Positions 54,643-63,292 of a stretch of 64,000 bases of DNA are shown here, in pieces (position 1 is the stretch's first letter; every line of letters starts with the position of its first letter). The notes beneath the pieces are model-generated. The model did not search any database. It was not told the DNA's origin and was given only the letters and a program-made list of their open reading frames with translations. The stretch covers positions 1-64,000 of the IMG/VR virus record IMGVR_UViG_3300025732_000023. The stretch is one strand, 5' to 3'. The translations under genes were made by a program, and so were the position numbers. The stretch comes from a virus.

Positions 54643-54815
54643 TATTCTTGATCCTCTGTTTCTTCTACTTCAGACTCACCAAACATAGATGATGCTACGT
54701 ATGGTTTTGCGAGTTCAATTCTCTCTGCTGCTTTTGAATAAAGAATATCGTGAATTTTGTCACGAACATCCGATGCTGATGCATCAGTTGCAATCAAGTC
54801 GATAAGATCTTCCAT
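54642..54815 (-). CDS. gp67: Prohead core protein gp67-like (57 aa)
   Basis: 57 residues starting MEDLIDLIATDASASDVRDK, with AKPYVASSMFGE and an acidic tail (SEVEETEDQE). T4 gp67 starts MEGLIEAIKSNDLVAARK, has ARNFLIEGEE and a long acidic tail, and sits between genes 20 and 68, exactly this place. It shapes the scaffold core and is cleaved by gp21. ATG 54815 has a TATAAATA box 25 bases upstream. Confidence 0.85.
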   Translation of the reverse strand: MEDLIDLIATDASASDVRDKIHDILYSKAAERIELAKPYVASSMFGESEVEETEDQE

Positions 54816-54840
54816 AAAATTATTTTATTAATTATAAATT

Positions 54841-54848
54841 TATTTATA
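54841..54848 (-). promoter_or_regulatory. Late promoter TATAAATA before gene 67
   Basis: TATAAATA overlapping the gene 20 stop codon, 25 bases before ATG 54815. Confidence 0.75.
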
Positions 54849-56550
54849 TCTCAGCCTTTTTAGCGTCTTTCTGCATTTGGGCGTCTGTTACACTTGCTTG
54901 TGCATCTAGACCTGGCTCTGTTGGAATCTCGCCCATTCCCATTGCATCTTGACCCATTCCTGCCATACCATTTCCTTCACCAGGTTGGGGTAATGGAGCA
55001 CCAGTAATTGGATCAATCATCGAAGGATCTGGAAGAATTCCTTTTTGAATTTCATCCTCAATCTGCTCATCGATTTCAATAATCTCTACATCAGTTTGAC
55101 GAAGAATTTTCTTTCTTACATATTCAGTAGAGAAATATTTTCCAATATAAGGTTCAATCGTCGCAAGTGTACCTAAACGACCATTCAGAAGTTCAGATTC
55201 TTTAAGTTCTGCGAATTGATTGTCATATAGAAAATCATATTGAATATGATCTGACATTACATCCCAGTCTTCTGGACTGACAATATTTTTAAGAATCAAT
55301 TGAGTCTTCAACATATCATTGAACATTTGAGCAAATCTTTTTCTCAAACGTCCTACGAACTTAGCAAATTTAAGTTCATCTCTCAGAATTTCTGATGATC
55401 TTCCAAGATTAAATCCATCACCACTTCCAGCAATTCTTGATTCTGGAACTCCAAGTGCTCTATACAGTTTTTTCTGGAAGTATTCAATATCGGCAAGTTC
55501 TCCAAGATTTTGCCCACCAGGAAGAGTGGTGATTTCAGTTCCTCTACCACCTTCACGGCGAGGTAACCAGAAATCTTCCATCATAGACATAAACTTGCGA
55601 TCATCACGAACTTCACCAGTTGAAGCATCATAGACAAGTTTATTTCTATAACGAGACATAACCTCTTTAAGGTATTGTTCCGCTTTTACCTTTGGAAGAT
55701 TGCCAACATCAATATAGAAAATTCTTCTTTCAGGTGCTCTTGACAATCTGTAAATAACAAGAGAGTCCTCAATCATTCTCAGTTGATTGAGTGCTTTGAT
55801 TGCTTTATGGAGATAAGAGAGAACAGTATTTTTGTTTCTATCTACAAGACCAGAAGTGCAATATACAACCGAGTCTTTTGCAATCTTTACTGACTTACCA
55901 GCACCTGCACCAGAAATCATTCCTGTTGGATAATTTGGTGTTGGTGTATATAAGAAATACTCTTCAAATTCTGGACTATGTGGTAGAGAATTTTCGTTAT
56001 TTTTTAAGTTTACTCTGACGTAAGGATCTTTATTATTTTTCTTTTCCTGACGAATATACTTCATTTTCATCGGATCAATGTATCTTAGATCCTGAATTCC
56101 TGCCTGAGGATTCTTAAGATCAATGACCTTCAAATAATAAATTCTTCCATCAATATACCAGTTTCTAAAAATCTCATGGCACTTTCTATCAAAGTCCATG
56201 ATTTCTTTTAGATATCTAAATTCTTCTCTTATTTTCTTTTTGAGTGATTCGCTGGCATTTAGATTGGAAAGTTCAATCTCTACCGGCGAATCATATAGAT
56301 CACTAACCAATGCTTCATTAACAACATCTTCAATGGCACCATCACACTCTGGGTGAAGTGCCATTTCTCTATATCTTTTAATTAAATCATGCTCTGTTCG
56401 ATAGACTCCTTCAATATCAATATATTGACCATAAAATCCACTAGCAATATAATTATCAACCCCGTCCTCATTGGTTTGAGGAACGGGGGATACTACCGAA
56501 GGAGATTGGTTTTTGTTACTATCAATAGAAAAACCAAAAAGTTTTGCCAT
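54844..56550 (-). CDS. gp20: Portal protein gp20
   Basis: 568-residue portal vertex subunit through which DNA is packed by gp17. Typical cyanophage gp20 segments: ASGFYGQYIDIEGVYRTEHDL, HPECDGAIEDVVNEALV, YIDPMKMKYIRQEKKN, LHKAIKALNQLRMIEDSLVIY, APERRIFYIDVGNLPKVKAEQ, EGGRGTEITTLPGGQNLGE. The C-terminal end is Met/Gly/Ala-rich. A CTAAATAA box lies 27 bases upstream of ATG 56550. Confidence 0.98.
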   Translation of the reverse strand: MAKLFGFSIDSNKNQSPSVVSPVPQTNEDGVDNYIASGFYGQYIDIEGVYRTEHDLIKRYREMALHPECDGAIEDVVNEALVSDLYDSPVEIELSNLNASESLKKKIREEFRYLKEIMDFDRKCHEIFRNWYIDGRIYYLKVIDLKNPQAGIQDLRYIDPMKMKYIRQEKKNNKDPYVRVNLKNNENSLPHSPEFEEYFLYTPTPNYPTGMISGAGAGKSVKIAKDSVVYCTSGLVDRNKNTVLSYLHKAIKALNQLRMIEDSLVIYRLSRAPERRIFYIDVGNLPKVKAEQYLKEVMSRYRNKLVYDASTGEVRDDRKFMSMMEDFWLPRREGGRGTEITTLPGGQNLGELADIEYFQKKLYRALGVPESRIAGSGDGFNLGRSSEILRDELKFAKFVGRLRKRFAQMFNDMLKTQLILKNIVSPEDWDVMSDHIQYDFLYDNQFAELKESELLNGRLGTLATIEPYIGKYFSTEYVRKKILRQTDVEIIEIDEQIEDEIQKGILPDPSMIDPITGAPLPQPGEGNGMAGMGQDAMGMGEIPTEPGLDAQASVTDAQMQKDAKKAEI

Positions 56551-56577
56551 AGTATAATCTTTTGACTCTTTATTCTA

Positions 56578-56585
56578 TTATTTAG
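56578..56585 (-). promoter_or_regulatory. Late-promoter variant CTAAATAA before gene 20
   Basis: CTAAATAA overlapping the gene 19 stop codon, 27 bases before ATG 56550. Confidence 0.5.
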
Positions 56586-57172
56586 TTAATATCTTCACCA
56601 CCAGCATTTGTGCCAGTTCCTTTAATTGCTTCCCACCAAAGAACTTGAAGTTCTACGGTAAACTCTTCGATACCCTGAGCATCATATGAAAGTTCAATAG
56701 GAGATACCTGAGTTGGGAACAAATCATACATTCTATATGATCTGAGTACAGATCCGTCACGATCTAATTGATAAACATAAGCATCAGACTGATAATCTGC
56801 TGGGTTGGTTAAACCAGTGTTATCGGACAATCTGTTAAATGTATTCATCCACTTTTCAAAAGCGGAACGAATAGAGAAATCAGTGTCGTTGATAACGGTA
56901 ACAGTCCAAGAATCAAAGGTTCTGTCTCCTGCAACTTTTAGAATTCTACCTCTAAAAGGAACATCGATTGGGGCAACGTTTGATGCAGGTAAGTTAGCTG
57001 CCTTGATCAAGAATCTAGACTTTTCAACTGTTGTTGTATTTGGAGTAGCAGCATCTGGGAAAGTAAGGACAACCTCAAAGAGGTTAGGGCGAGCACCACC
57101 ACCCGTTAACTTATTTTTAAAGTCGGTGATCTTCCTTAGTGGGGGTGGATTAATTTGATTTCTAGCTGGCAT
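56582..57172 (-). CDS. gp19: Tail tube protein gp19
   Basis: 196-residue subunit of the inner tail tube. Clear T4 gp19 parallels: GGARPNLFEVVLTFPD, IDVPFRGRILKVAGDRTFDSW, TVTVINDTDFSIR, YDLFPTQVSPIELSYDAQG and the closing FTVELQVLWWEA. About 30 residues longer than T4 gp19, mainly at the N-terminus. AGAGG precedes the ATG at about ten bases. It is read with gene 18 from the late promoter at 59394. Confidence 0.97.
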   Translation of the reverse strand: MPARNQINPPPLRKITDFKNKLTGGGARPNLFEVVLTFPDAATPNTTTVEKSRFLIKAANLPASNVAPIDVPFRGRILKVAGDRTFDSWTVTVINDTDFSIRSAFEKWMNTFNRLSDNTGLTNPADYQSDAYVYQLDRDGSVLRSYRMYDLFPTQVSPIELSYDAQGIEEFTVELQVLWWEAIKGTGTNAGGEDIN

Positions 57173-57193
57173 AGTTCTAAACCTCTAGTTTAA

Positions 57194-59362
57194 TTAAACG
57201 GAACCGATTACTTCTTCAAATGCAACACCAGTTCTGGTGGCAATGAAGGTTAGACCGATGAAGTTAATCGATCTTGCTGGTTTGATGTAAATGTCTGCGA
57301 TGAATTCATTCGCATCAATGATTTCCCCAGTGTTGTTTGTCTCATCACAAATAACAACATAATCAAAGATACCTCTCTTGGACTGAACATCGCGTAGGAA
57401 AGGTTCAACAATATTTACAAAACTGGTTCTTGTAATTTCATCGTTGAATTCAAAGAGGAAGTCCTTAGCGGCAAAAGAAATTGCATCTTCCAGATAGATG
57501 AAGAGTCTGCGAACGTTGATTCTATCGAACGCCGATGACTTACCATATCCAGTCTTGTCACCGAAGAGAACAATTCCTGCACCTGGTGAGAAGATTACTG
57601 GGTTAATTCTGTTTGAATACAGAATGTCTCTTTGTCTTCTACCTGGATTATATGCAAGTTTAACTGCATTTAGAATTGCTCCTCTTGAAGTTCCTGCGGG
57701 AGAGAACCATGGGAACTGTTGAATATCAGTTCTTGCACAGCATCCAGCAACATCTCCATTCAGTGGAACATATCTAAACGTATCATTAAATCTGTCATAC
57801 ATGTACTTATAACCACTATCAAAAATTCCATAAGTTGTTGAGGTTACTGGTGCATAGAAACTTACGACATTATCTGTAATAGTATCAATATTGTTTACAG
57901 TAACTGTTCCAACAGAGGAATCATTCAAGAATGCTTGTCTATATGGTGAAATAAATGCAACAGCGTCTTTTCTATATTCTGCAATTGCAACGCAAGCATT
58001 TGCCAATGCCTGTGCTTCATCCTTTCTATAATTTGCTGATCCCATTAGAATGAAATCAACTTCAATTTCCTCAGTGTTCTCAAACAGTTCAAGACCACTT
58101 ATAATATCATCTAACCCAGAATATAATGCCCCTGTTGTTAGTAGATCAGTTTTTCCTTGATAATTTAAACCACCTGCAAGAGTATAGGTATTTGCTCCTG
58201 CCCCAGCAAAAATTACGTTTTGTGCAGGTTGATCCCATCCAGTATCGTCATTTAGTTCGAACTGTGCGACACCATTTCCACTGAATCCAGTGGTAACAAT
58301 TCCAACTGGTTCTGATCCACCAAAAACATATCTTGAATTAGTTTCAAGATATTTTCTCCAATAAGAAGTACTTCCTACTGAATATTCTGCATCATTTGCT
58401 TTCGAAAGAGCAAGATGCTTTTCTAAGATTGTACCGGCATTACCAGTAATTGCTCCTTTGTCATCAATGACAACAACGTGGATTTCATCGAATCTTCCAC
58501 CTCTTCCAGAAACAAACGCCGAAGTTCCAGGTTTATTTGCAATCGAATCCCAATCAATCTTACCTACACTTAGAGTGATTGATTGATTTTCAAACCAATC
58601 TTTTTCTCCAGTATACGATCTACTTGTAAATGCAGTTCCTACACCATTTGTGTGGATTGCGACTGCTCCAGTTTGTGGAAGTGCGTATATTCCATTCTGT
58701 TGATAATCAACATTTACCATACCGCCAGTTGCGGTTACGACACCCACCAGTTTGGTTGAAATTTCACCAGCACCAACTTCGGTAATAATTCCTTTGAAGT
58801 AACCACCAATGAGTGATGTTATACCAATTCCAGGTAAAACTGTTCCATTAGGAATTGCAACGGTAAATCCATATCCAACTTGAACATTGGATGTAGAAAT
58901 ACCTGTCAGAATTTGATCTGCTTTTCCATCAATGATTGCAACCTTAACACCATTCGCCCATGTTCCTGGGTTTTTGGCTACAAAAGTAAAGTTAGGAATA
59001 ATGTTTAGATCATAACCTAATTGAACATAATGCTCTTCACTCTTAATCTTGATGCTGCTACCTGCACCGACAAAAGCATTTTTTAACTGTTGATCATCTG
59101 CTCTTACAACTCTCATCAATCCGCCATAAGCGAGATATGATGACGCAACCATCCAGTGCTCGTAGTGCTTATCAACCGAATATGGTTGTCCAAAAGTTTG
59201 ATACAGGTCGTTCTCGTTTTCTATTAGTTGAGGAACACCAACAGGTCCTTTCGCAAAAGGAGCTACAATACCAGCAATTGACCCAGAAACTGGATCAATT
59301 CTTCCAATAGTTAAATCAACCTCTCTTACTAGAATTCCAGGAGATGCTAAATTTAGAGGCAT
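57194..59362 (-). CDS. gp18: Tail sheath protein gp18
   Basis: 722-residue contractile sheath subunit. N-terminus LASPGILVREVDLTIGRID and GSIAGIVAPFAKGPVGVP are standard sheath features; the C-terminal conserved part has INPVIFSPGAGIVLFGDKT, FDRINVRRLFIYLEDAI, FEFNDEITR and VVICDETNN. The variable middle carries the outer domains. Late box AATAAATA about 31 bases upstream and GGAG before the ATG. Confidence 0.98.
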   Translation of the reverse strand: MPLNLASPGILVREVDLTIGRIDPVSGSIAGIVAPFAKGPVGVPQLIENENDLYQTFGQPYSVDKHYEHWMVASSYLAYGGLMRVVRADDQQLKNAFVGAGSSIKIKSEEHYVQLGYDLNIIPNFTFVAKNPGTWANGVKVAIIDGKADQILTGISTSNVQVGYGFTVAIPNGTVLPGIGITSLIGGYFKGIITEVGAGEISTKLVGVVTATGGMVNVDYQQNGIYALPQTGAVAIHTNGVGTAFTSRSYTGEKDWFENQSITLSVGKIDWDSIANKPGTSAFVSGRGGRFDEIHVVVIDDKGAITGNAGTILEKHLALSKANDAEYSVGSTSYWRKYLETNSRYVFGGSEPVGIVTTGFSGNGVAQFELNDDTGWDQPAQNVIFAGAGANTYTLAGGLNYQGKTDLLTTGALYSGLDDIISGLELFENTEEIEVDFILMGSANYRKDEAQALANACVAIAEYRKDAVAFISPYRQAFLNDSSVGTVTVNNIDTITDNVVSFYAPVTSTTYGIFDSGYKYMYDRFNDTFRYVPLNGDVAGCCARTDIQQFPWFSPAGTSRGAILNAVKLAYNPGRRQRDILYSNRINPVIFSPGAGIVLFGDKTGYGKSSAFDRINVRRLFIYLEDAISFAAKDFLFEFNDEITRTSFVNIVEPFLRDVQSKRGIFDYVVICDETNNTGEIIDANEFIADIYIKPARSINFIGLTFIATRTGVAFEEVIGSV

Positions 59363-59393
59363 CTTTATTCTCCATCCAGAATTAATCTAAAAA

Positions 59394-59401
59394 TATTTAT
59401 T
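59394..59401 (-). promoter_or_regulatory. Late promoter AATAAATA before gene 18
   Basis: AATAAATA on the minus strand 31 bases before ATG 59362. Confidence 0.65.
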
Positions 59402-59442
59402 AAAAAGACTACTTTCATTGGGGAAACTGTGCATGAACACCT

Positions 59443-59685
59443 CTACCAATCAGGATATTCCCAATTTATGTGTTCAATCTTAGATTTTCTCTTTTTTATA
59501 ATTCTCTTTTTAGTACACTCTTTGCATTCGTATGAGTACGCTGATGGAAAAATACCTCTTCCTTTTCTAGTAAGATAAAAGTCATCTATCAGACTTTTAG
59601 TCTTTTTGCAGACCCTGCATTGGCGTTCTAAAAAAAGTAGGTGTTGAGTATTGAGTTGATCATCTATGTCTATATCGAAATCCAT
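59443..59685 (-). CDS. Small zinc-finger protein after gene 17 (80 aa)
   Basis: 80 residues from ATG 59685, which shares a base with the gene 17 stop (TAATG). Two CxxC pairs, CRVC and CKEC, about 27 residues apart, with a basic stretch after (KKRIIKKRKSK), form a zinc ribbon of the type seen in small phage nucleic-acid proteins and endonuclease VII-like N-termini. The N-terminus is acidic (MDFDIDIDDQ). Might assist packaging or transcription; nothing proves it. Confidence 0.78.
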   Translation of the reverse strand: MDFDIDIDDQLNTQHLLFLERQCRVCKKTKSLIDDFYLTRKGRGIFPSAYSYECKECTKKRIIKKRKSKIEHINWEYPDW

Positions 59686-61370
59686 TATCGATAGTCCCAC
59701 ATATAAGACCTATCACCATACTCATCCAAATTCCAAACTTCTAAATTATTTCCATTTGATGCTGCACTCATCCATCTGTCACCTGTTTTTTCATCAACAA
59801 AAATATCTTCATCTAAACCGTCAAGGATAAATCCAAATGGTGCCATATCTTGTTCGATTTGATTCTTCTGCTCTTCATAGATTCTCTTGCGGACATCATT
59901 ATCCGTCATTTCTTTGAAGTAGTCCTGAGCAACTAACCAAGAGAATATAACAAGACACATTGCCAAGTCATCATTACAACCTTCTTCTGCTTCGAATGAA
60001 TTATGCCTCTGTGCAAATGTTGTAAGTTCTGATATAATGTCATAATCAACAGTCAGTAACTTATCATCTTCTAATAAAGTTTTTAAGTTAGAGCATCCCA
60101 ACTTTTTCACAGCGGAAGTCATTCTCACTCCCAATTGTGACTTCTTTCCACTAAATCCAGATCCCACAATTTGACCTGCACGTCCCCTCATAGCGCACAT
60201 CAAAACATTATCATACTCAAGATCAAAGTGAAGGATACTTGCAACTTGATCACCAATATCATTGACCTCAATTAATAACCAAGCATCATTGTATGCTTTT
60301 GCAACTTCGTTAATAATGCTAGGAAATAGCATTGGTTTAATTTCATTATTTCTGTATTTCGCAACAACTTTATATGGAAACTGGGTAATATCAAAAACAA
60401 TAAATGCTGAGTAATCGTTACCCATTCCACGGGCAACGTCAACTGTGATCAGATAATTATTTTCTTCTATTGGATTTTGATAAATGTCTAATCCAGCATT
60501 TCTCTTTATTGGATCTTCATATACCAGGTTTCTTAATTTTGATGGATTGATAAGTGTATTAACAGATCCTAAGAATTCACATTCAAACTCAACTTTGAAC
60601 TGCTGTTCAGAAGTGTTGGCAATAGTCTGCTCTTTCCACTTCTCGTCCCTACCAGGAACTTCTGACCAATGAACATCAGTTGGAACATATTCATTCTTAT
60701 TACGTTCAGCATCGTGCCACATACGGTAGAAGTGATTCATACCACGTGGCGTTGAAACGATGATTACCTTCGTGCTTTGTCCAGAAGAAATAGTAGGATA
60801 AACAGAGGCAAAGAAGTCATCAGCAATGTGATTCGGGATGAAAGCGAACTCGTCAAGAAAGATGACATTATAGGATCCGCCTCGGACAGCAGATGAAGAA
60901 GTAGAGTTAGATGAAATCTTGGAGCCATTTTCTAATTCTAAACTACCTTTGTTCCATGATATAATACCTTGTTGCATCCACTTGGGCAAGTTTTCATAAG
61001 CAAGTTGCAATCTTCCAAGCAGATCTCTTGCAGTAGATGCTTTGTTCGCTAGAATAGCTATATTAACATTATCGTTGAAAACGGCATAATGTAACAAATA
61101 TGAAACACAAGTTGTTGACTTACCCGTCTGACGGGGCATCTTACAAATATTGAATCTGTTCTTATGAAAATTTTCGATTAGTTTCTCTTGAAATGGATAC
61201 ATCTCAAAAGGAACTAGACCGTGATCAAGAGATACGATTTTAATATAATTTCTTGCAAAATATACTGGATCTTCTTTACATTTTAAGAACTCAATAATTT
61301 GTTCTTCTGTAAATTCAATCTGAGTATTTGCTTTTTTTAAATTTGGATTGCCAAGATAAACTTCACTCAT
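59685..61370 (-). CDS. gp17: Terminase large subunit gp17
   Basis: 561-residue packaging motor and nuclease. ATPase: Walker A MPRQTGKSTT (78-87), Walker B YNVIFLDEFAF (168-178), coupling STPRG motif. RNase H-like nuclease: LITVDVARGMGNDYSAF (first Asp) and later Glu/Asp residues in LIEVNDIGDQ and CNDDLAM. AAAAGGAG lies 7 bases before ATG 61370. The small terminase gene (16) is not in the window. Confidence 0.98.
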   Translation of the reverse strand: MSEVYLGNPNLKKANTQIEFTEEQIIEFLKCKEDPVYFARNYIKIVSLDHGLVPFEMYPFQEKLIENFHKNRFNICKMPRQTGKSTTCVSYLLHYAVFNDNVNIAILANKASTARDLLGRLQLAYENLPKWMQQGIISWNKGSLELENGSKISSNSTSSSAVRGGSYNVIFLDEFAFIPNHIADDFFASVYPTISSGQSTKVIIVSTPRGMNHFYRMWHDAERNKNEYVPTDVHWSEVPGRDEKWKEQTIANTSEQQFKVEFECEFLGSVNTLINPSKLRNLVYEDPIKRNAGLDIYQNPIEENNYLITVDVARGMGNDYSAFIVFDITQFPYKVVAKYRNNEIKPMLFPSIINEVAKAYNDAWLLIEVNDIGDQVASILHFDLEYDNVLMCAMRGRAGQIVGSGFSGKKSQLGVRMTSAVKKLGCSNLKTLLEDDKLLTVDYDIISELTTFAQRHNSFEAEEGCNDDLAMCLVIFSWLVAQDYFKEMTDNDVRKRIYEEQKNQIEQDMAPFGFILDGLDEDIFVDEKTGDRWMSAASNGNNLEVWNLDEYGDRSYMWDYR

Positions 61371-61383
61371 AATAAAACTCCTT

Positions 61384-62976
61384 TTAATCTTCTACCCAAA
61401 TCAATGATGCAGAAGCAGCAGTCATATTACTTGTAGAAGAAACATAGATACTGATAAAATTATTAGGTGGAATATCAATACCCAAATCATTTAGACTTGC
61501 ATCCAGAGTTGCTCCGTCTGAAATATGAAATGCTGCTACTGGTTGATATGTTTGTGTTGCAGTCATTGCAAACAACCCAGCAGTGCTTTGTGTTGCATAA
61601 AGTGATGCATTAAATTCATTTGTTGGACTTATCCATCTAAAAAAGTTTGTTGTATTTGGATTTACATAAACATATATGATTGCTGGGTCTCCATTAGTAT
61701 TCACAGAAGCAGTAATTCTTTTTGGAATCAAGTCTCTGGTATTTACTTTATTCTGGAAAACCAATCTATTCTTAACTGATAGTATATGATACAAAGAACC
61801 AGGAGTGTTCATTGAATCAGTTCTTGAACCTGTTGCAGAGTAAGGCAATCTGGTTTGAACTACATTACCTTCAACTGCACCCATAAATGATGCACCTCTA
61901 CAAGTTACAACTCCACTTGTAGGAGAACCAAGATTTGCTGCGACATATCCAAGTTTGAGTGATGGATTATCTAAGTGTGGAGTTGTGTATCTATTGGAAT
62001 AGTGCTCGTGATGGAAGAAAATCATATCTCCATTCAGAGGATTTTCTACCGCATACCTCATCTCACCAGCACCCAACCAACGGAAGTTGATTTGATAGAT
62101 ATTCAGTTTTGATGGGTCTAGTGTAACACCAGAGTATCCAGTTCCATCAAGTTTATCTAAATTAAAGTCTTCTTGGAATGTCCAATTCTCCGTTTGTGCT
62201 ACACCTAGTTGTAAATGACTGGAAGTAAATGTAACTGTTGCGGTGCTGGTTACATTGTTGGTTCCGTTTTGGGCACCAAGAGATGTAGCAAGGAAAGTAA
62301 TCTTTGTTTGGTCGTATTCTGCGAGATATAAAGCATTAAAGAGTGCTTGTGCTCTTAGTCCCTGAACGAGTTGTGCAATATTTCCAGCAATAGTTCCAGT
62401 ACTTAAAGTTACCGCAGTAAATGCAGTCCCATTTATAGTCACAGTTACATTACCATCATCAAGTGCAGTAAATGTAAATTGGTGAATGTGTGCCTTACCA
62501 CCAGTCGCACGAAGAATACCAAACTGGCCATTCGTATGAGCATAACCAATTTGAAGAGCATTTTCTTGATTGAAGAATCCTACTCTCTGAGTAAAACCTA
62601 CTGGGTTATTTGAGAATGATGCGGTAAATCTACCAACTACACCTTGTCCTGGACGATACCTAAGAAAGTTATTACTTCTTATAACACCATAAGAGTTTGC
62701 ATCTGTTCCACAACCAACCTTAAAAGTGTTATTTTCGTGAGTTGCAATTCCACTATTACTAAACTTAAAAGTCTCAAAGTTTCTTGGATCTAATCCATAA
62801 ATCGCATCACCCTGAATTTTGGGTGTGAGGGGAATTGCTAGATTTTCTCCAAATGCAGACTTGGAACAAGCACTCTCATTTAGAATATTTCCATACTCAT
62901 CAGCACGGAGATAAACCTCATGAAGTGTTCGTTCTTGATTTAAATAATCTTGTGTAGACTTATTCCACTGAGCCAT
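61384..62976 (-). CDS. Virion structural protein (530 aa), conserved in cyanophages
   Basis: 530 residues of beta-rich sequence (MAQWNKSTQDYLNQERTLHE start; FRWLGAGEMRYAVENPLNGD; ASLKLGYVAANLGSP-like segment near residue 340). It resembles abundant structural proteins encoded near terminase in cyanomyoviruses; the exact location in the particle is not known to me. No lytic or binding motif seen. Ends 13 bases before gene 17, whose ribosome site lies in that gap. Confidence 0.75.
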   Translation of the reverse strand: MAQWNKSTQDYLNQERTLHEVYLRADEYGNILNESACSKSAFGENLAIPLTPKIQGDAIYGLDPRNFETFKFSNSGIATHENNTFKVGCGTDANSYGVIRSNNFLRYRPGQGVVGRFTASFSNNPVGFTQRVGFFNQENALQIGYAHTNGQFGILRATGGKAHIHQFTFTALDDGNVTVTINGTAFTAVTLSTGTIAGNIAQLVQGLRAQALFNALYLAEYDQTKITFLATSLGAQNGTNNVTSTATVTFTSSHLQLGVAQTENWTFQEDFNLDKLDGTGYSGVTLDPSKLNIYQINFRWLGAGEMRYAVENPLNGDMIFFHHEHYSNRYTTPHLDNPSLKLGYVAANLGSPTSGVVTCRGASFMGAVEGNVVQTRLPYSATGSRTDSMNTPGSLYHILSVKNRLVFQNKVNTRDLIPKRITASVNTNGDPAIIYVYVNPNTTNFFRWISPTNEFNASLYATQSTAGLFAMTATQTYQPVAAFHISDGATLDASLNDLGIDIPPNNFISIYVSSTSNMTAASASLIWVED

Positions 62977-62979
62977 GAA

Positions 62980-63291
62980 TCACTCACTCCACGATAATCT
63001 TTCTGGACGATACCTTTGTGAACTTTTAATATTTAAAGAACCAGATGTTACTGGGTAAATATTGTGAACAATAGCACCTGGATATTCTCCTTGAAGTTGC
63101 TCTGCAAGTTCATTTTTGGAAGGCATAGAACCTTCTATCTCCATTCTATATATTTTACCTTCCCAAACTACATCTGCGAAGTATGATTCTACGGCAGATT
63201 CTGGTTGGGAAGATCCTCCTACATTTAGAGTTCCGTTGAAATCACCATTAATAGTGATACTTTCTGATAAAAACTTTTTGAAAGATTTCAT
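62980..63291 (-). CDS. Small protein with capsid-targeting-like N-terminus (103 aa)
   Basis: 103 residues starting MKSFKKFLSESITING. MKSFKKFLSE is the closest match in the window to the T4 capsid-targeting sequence, and FLSE is also the predicted gp21 site in gp23, so a cut after Glu10 is expected. The rest has two alpha/beta segments (FADVVWEGKIYRMEIEG, GAIVHNIYPVTSG) of no known fold. Its stop lies three bases before the next ATG; one base separates it from the preceding gene. Confidence 0.75.
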   Translation of the reverse strand: MKSFKKFLSESITINGDFNGTLNVGGSSQPESAVESYFADVVWEGKIYRMEIEGSMPSKNELAEQLQGEYPGAIVHNIYPVTSGSLNIKSSQRYRPERLSWSE

Positions 63292-63292
63292 T

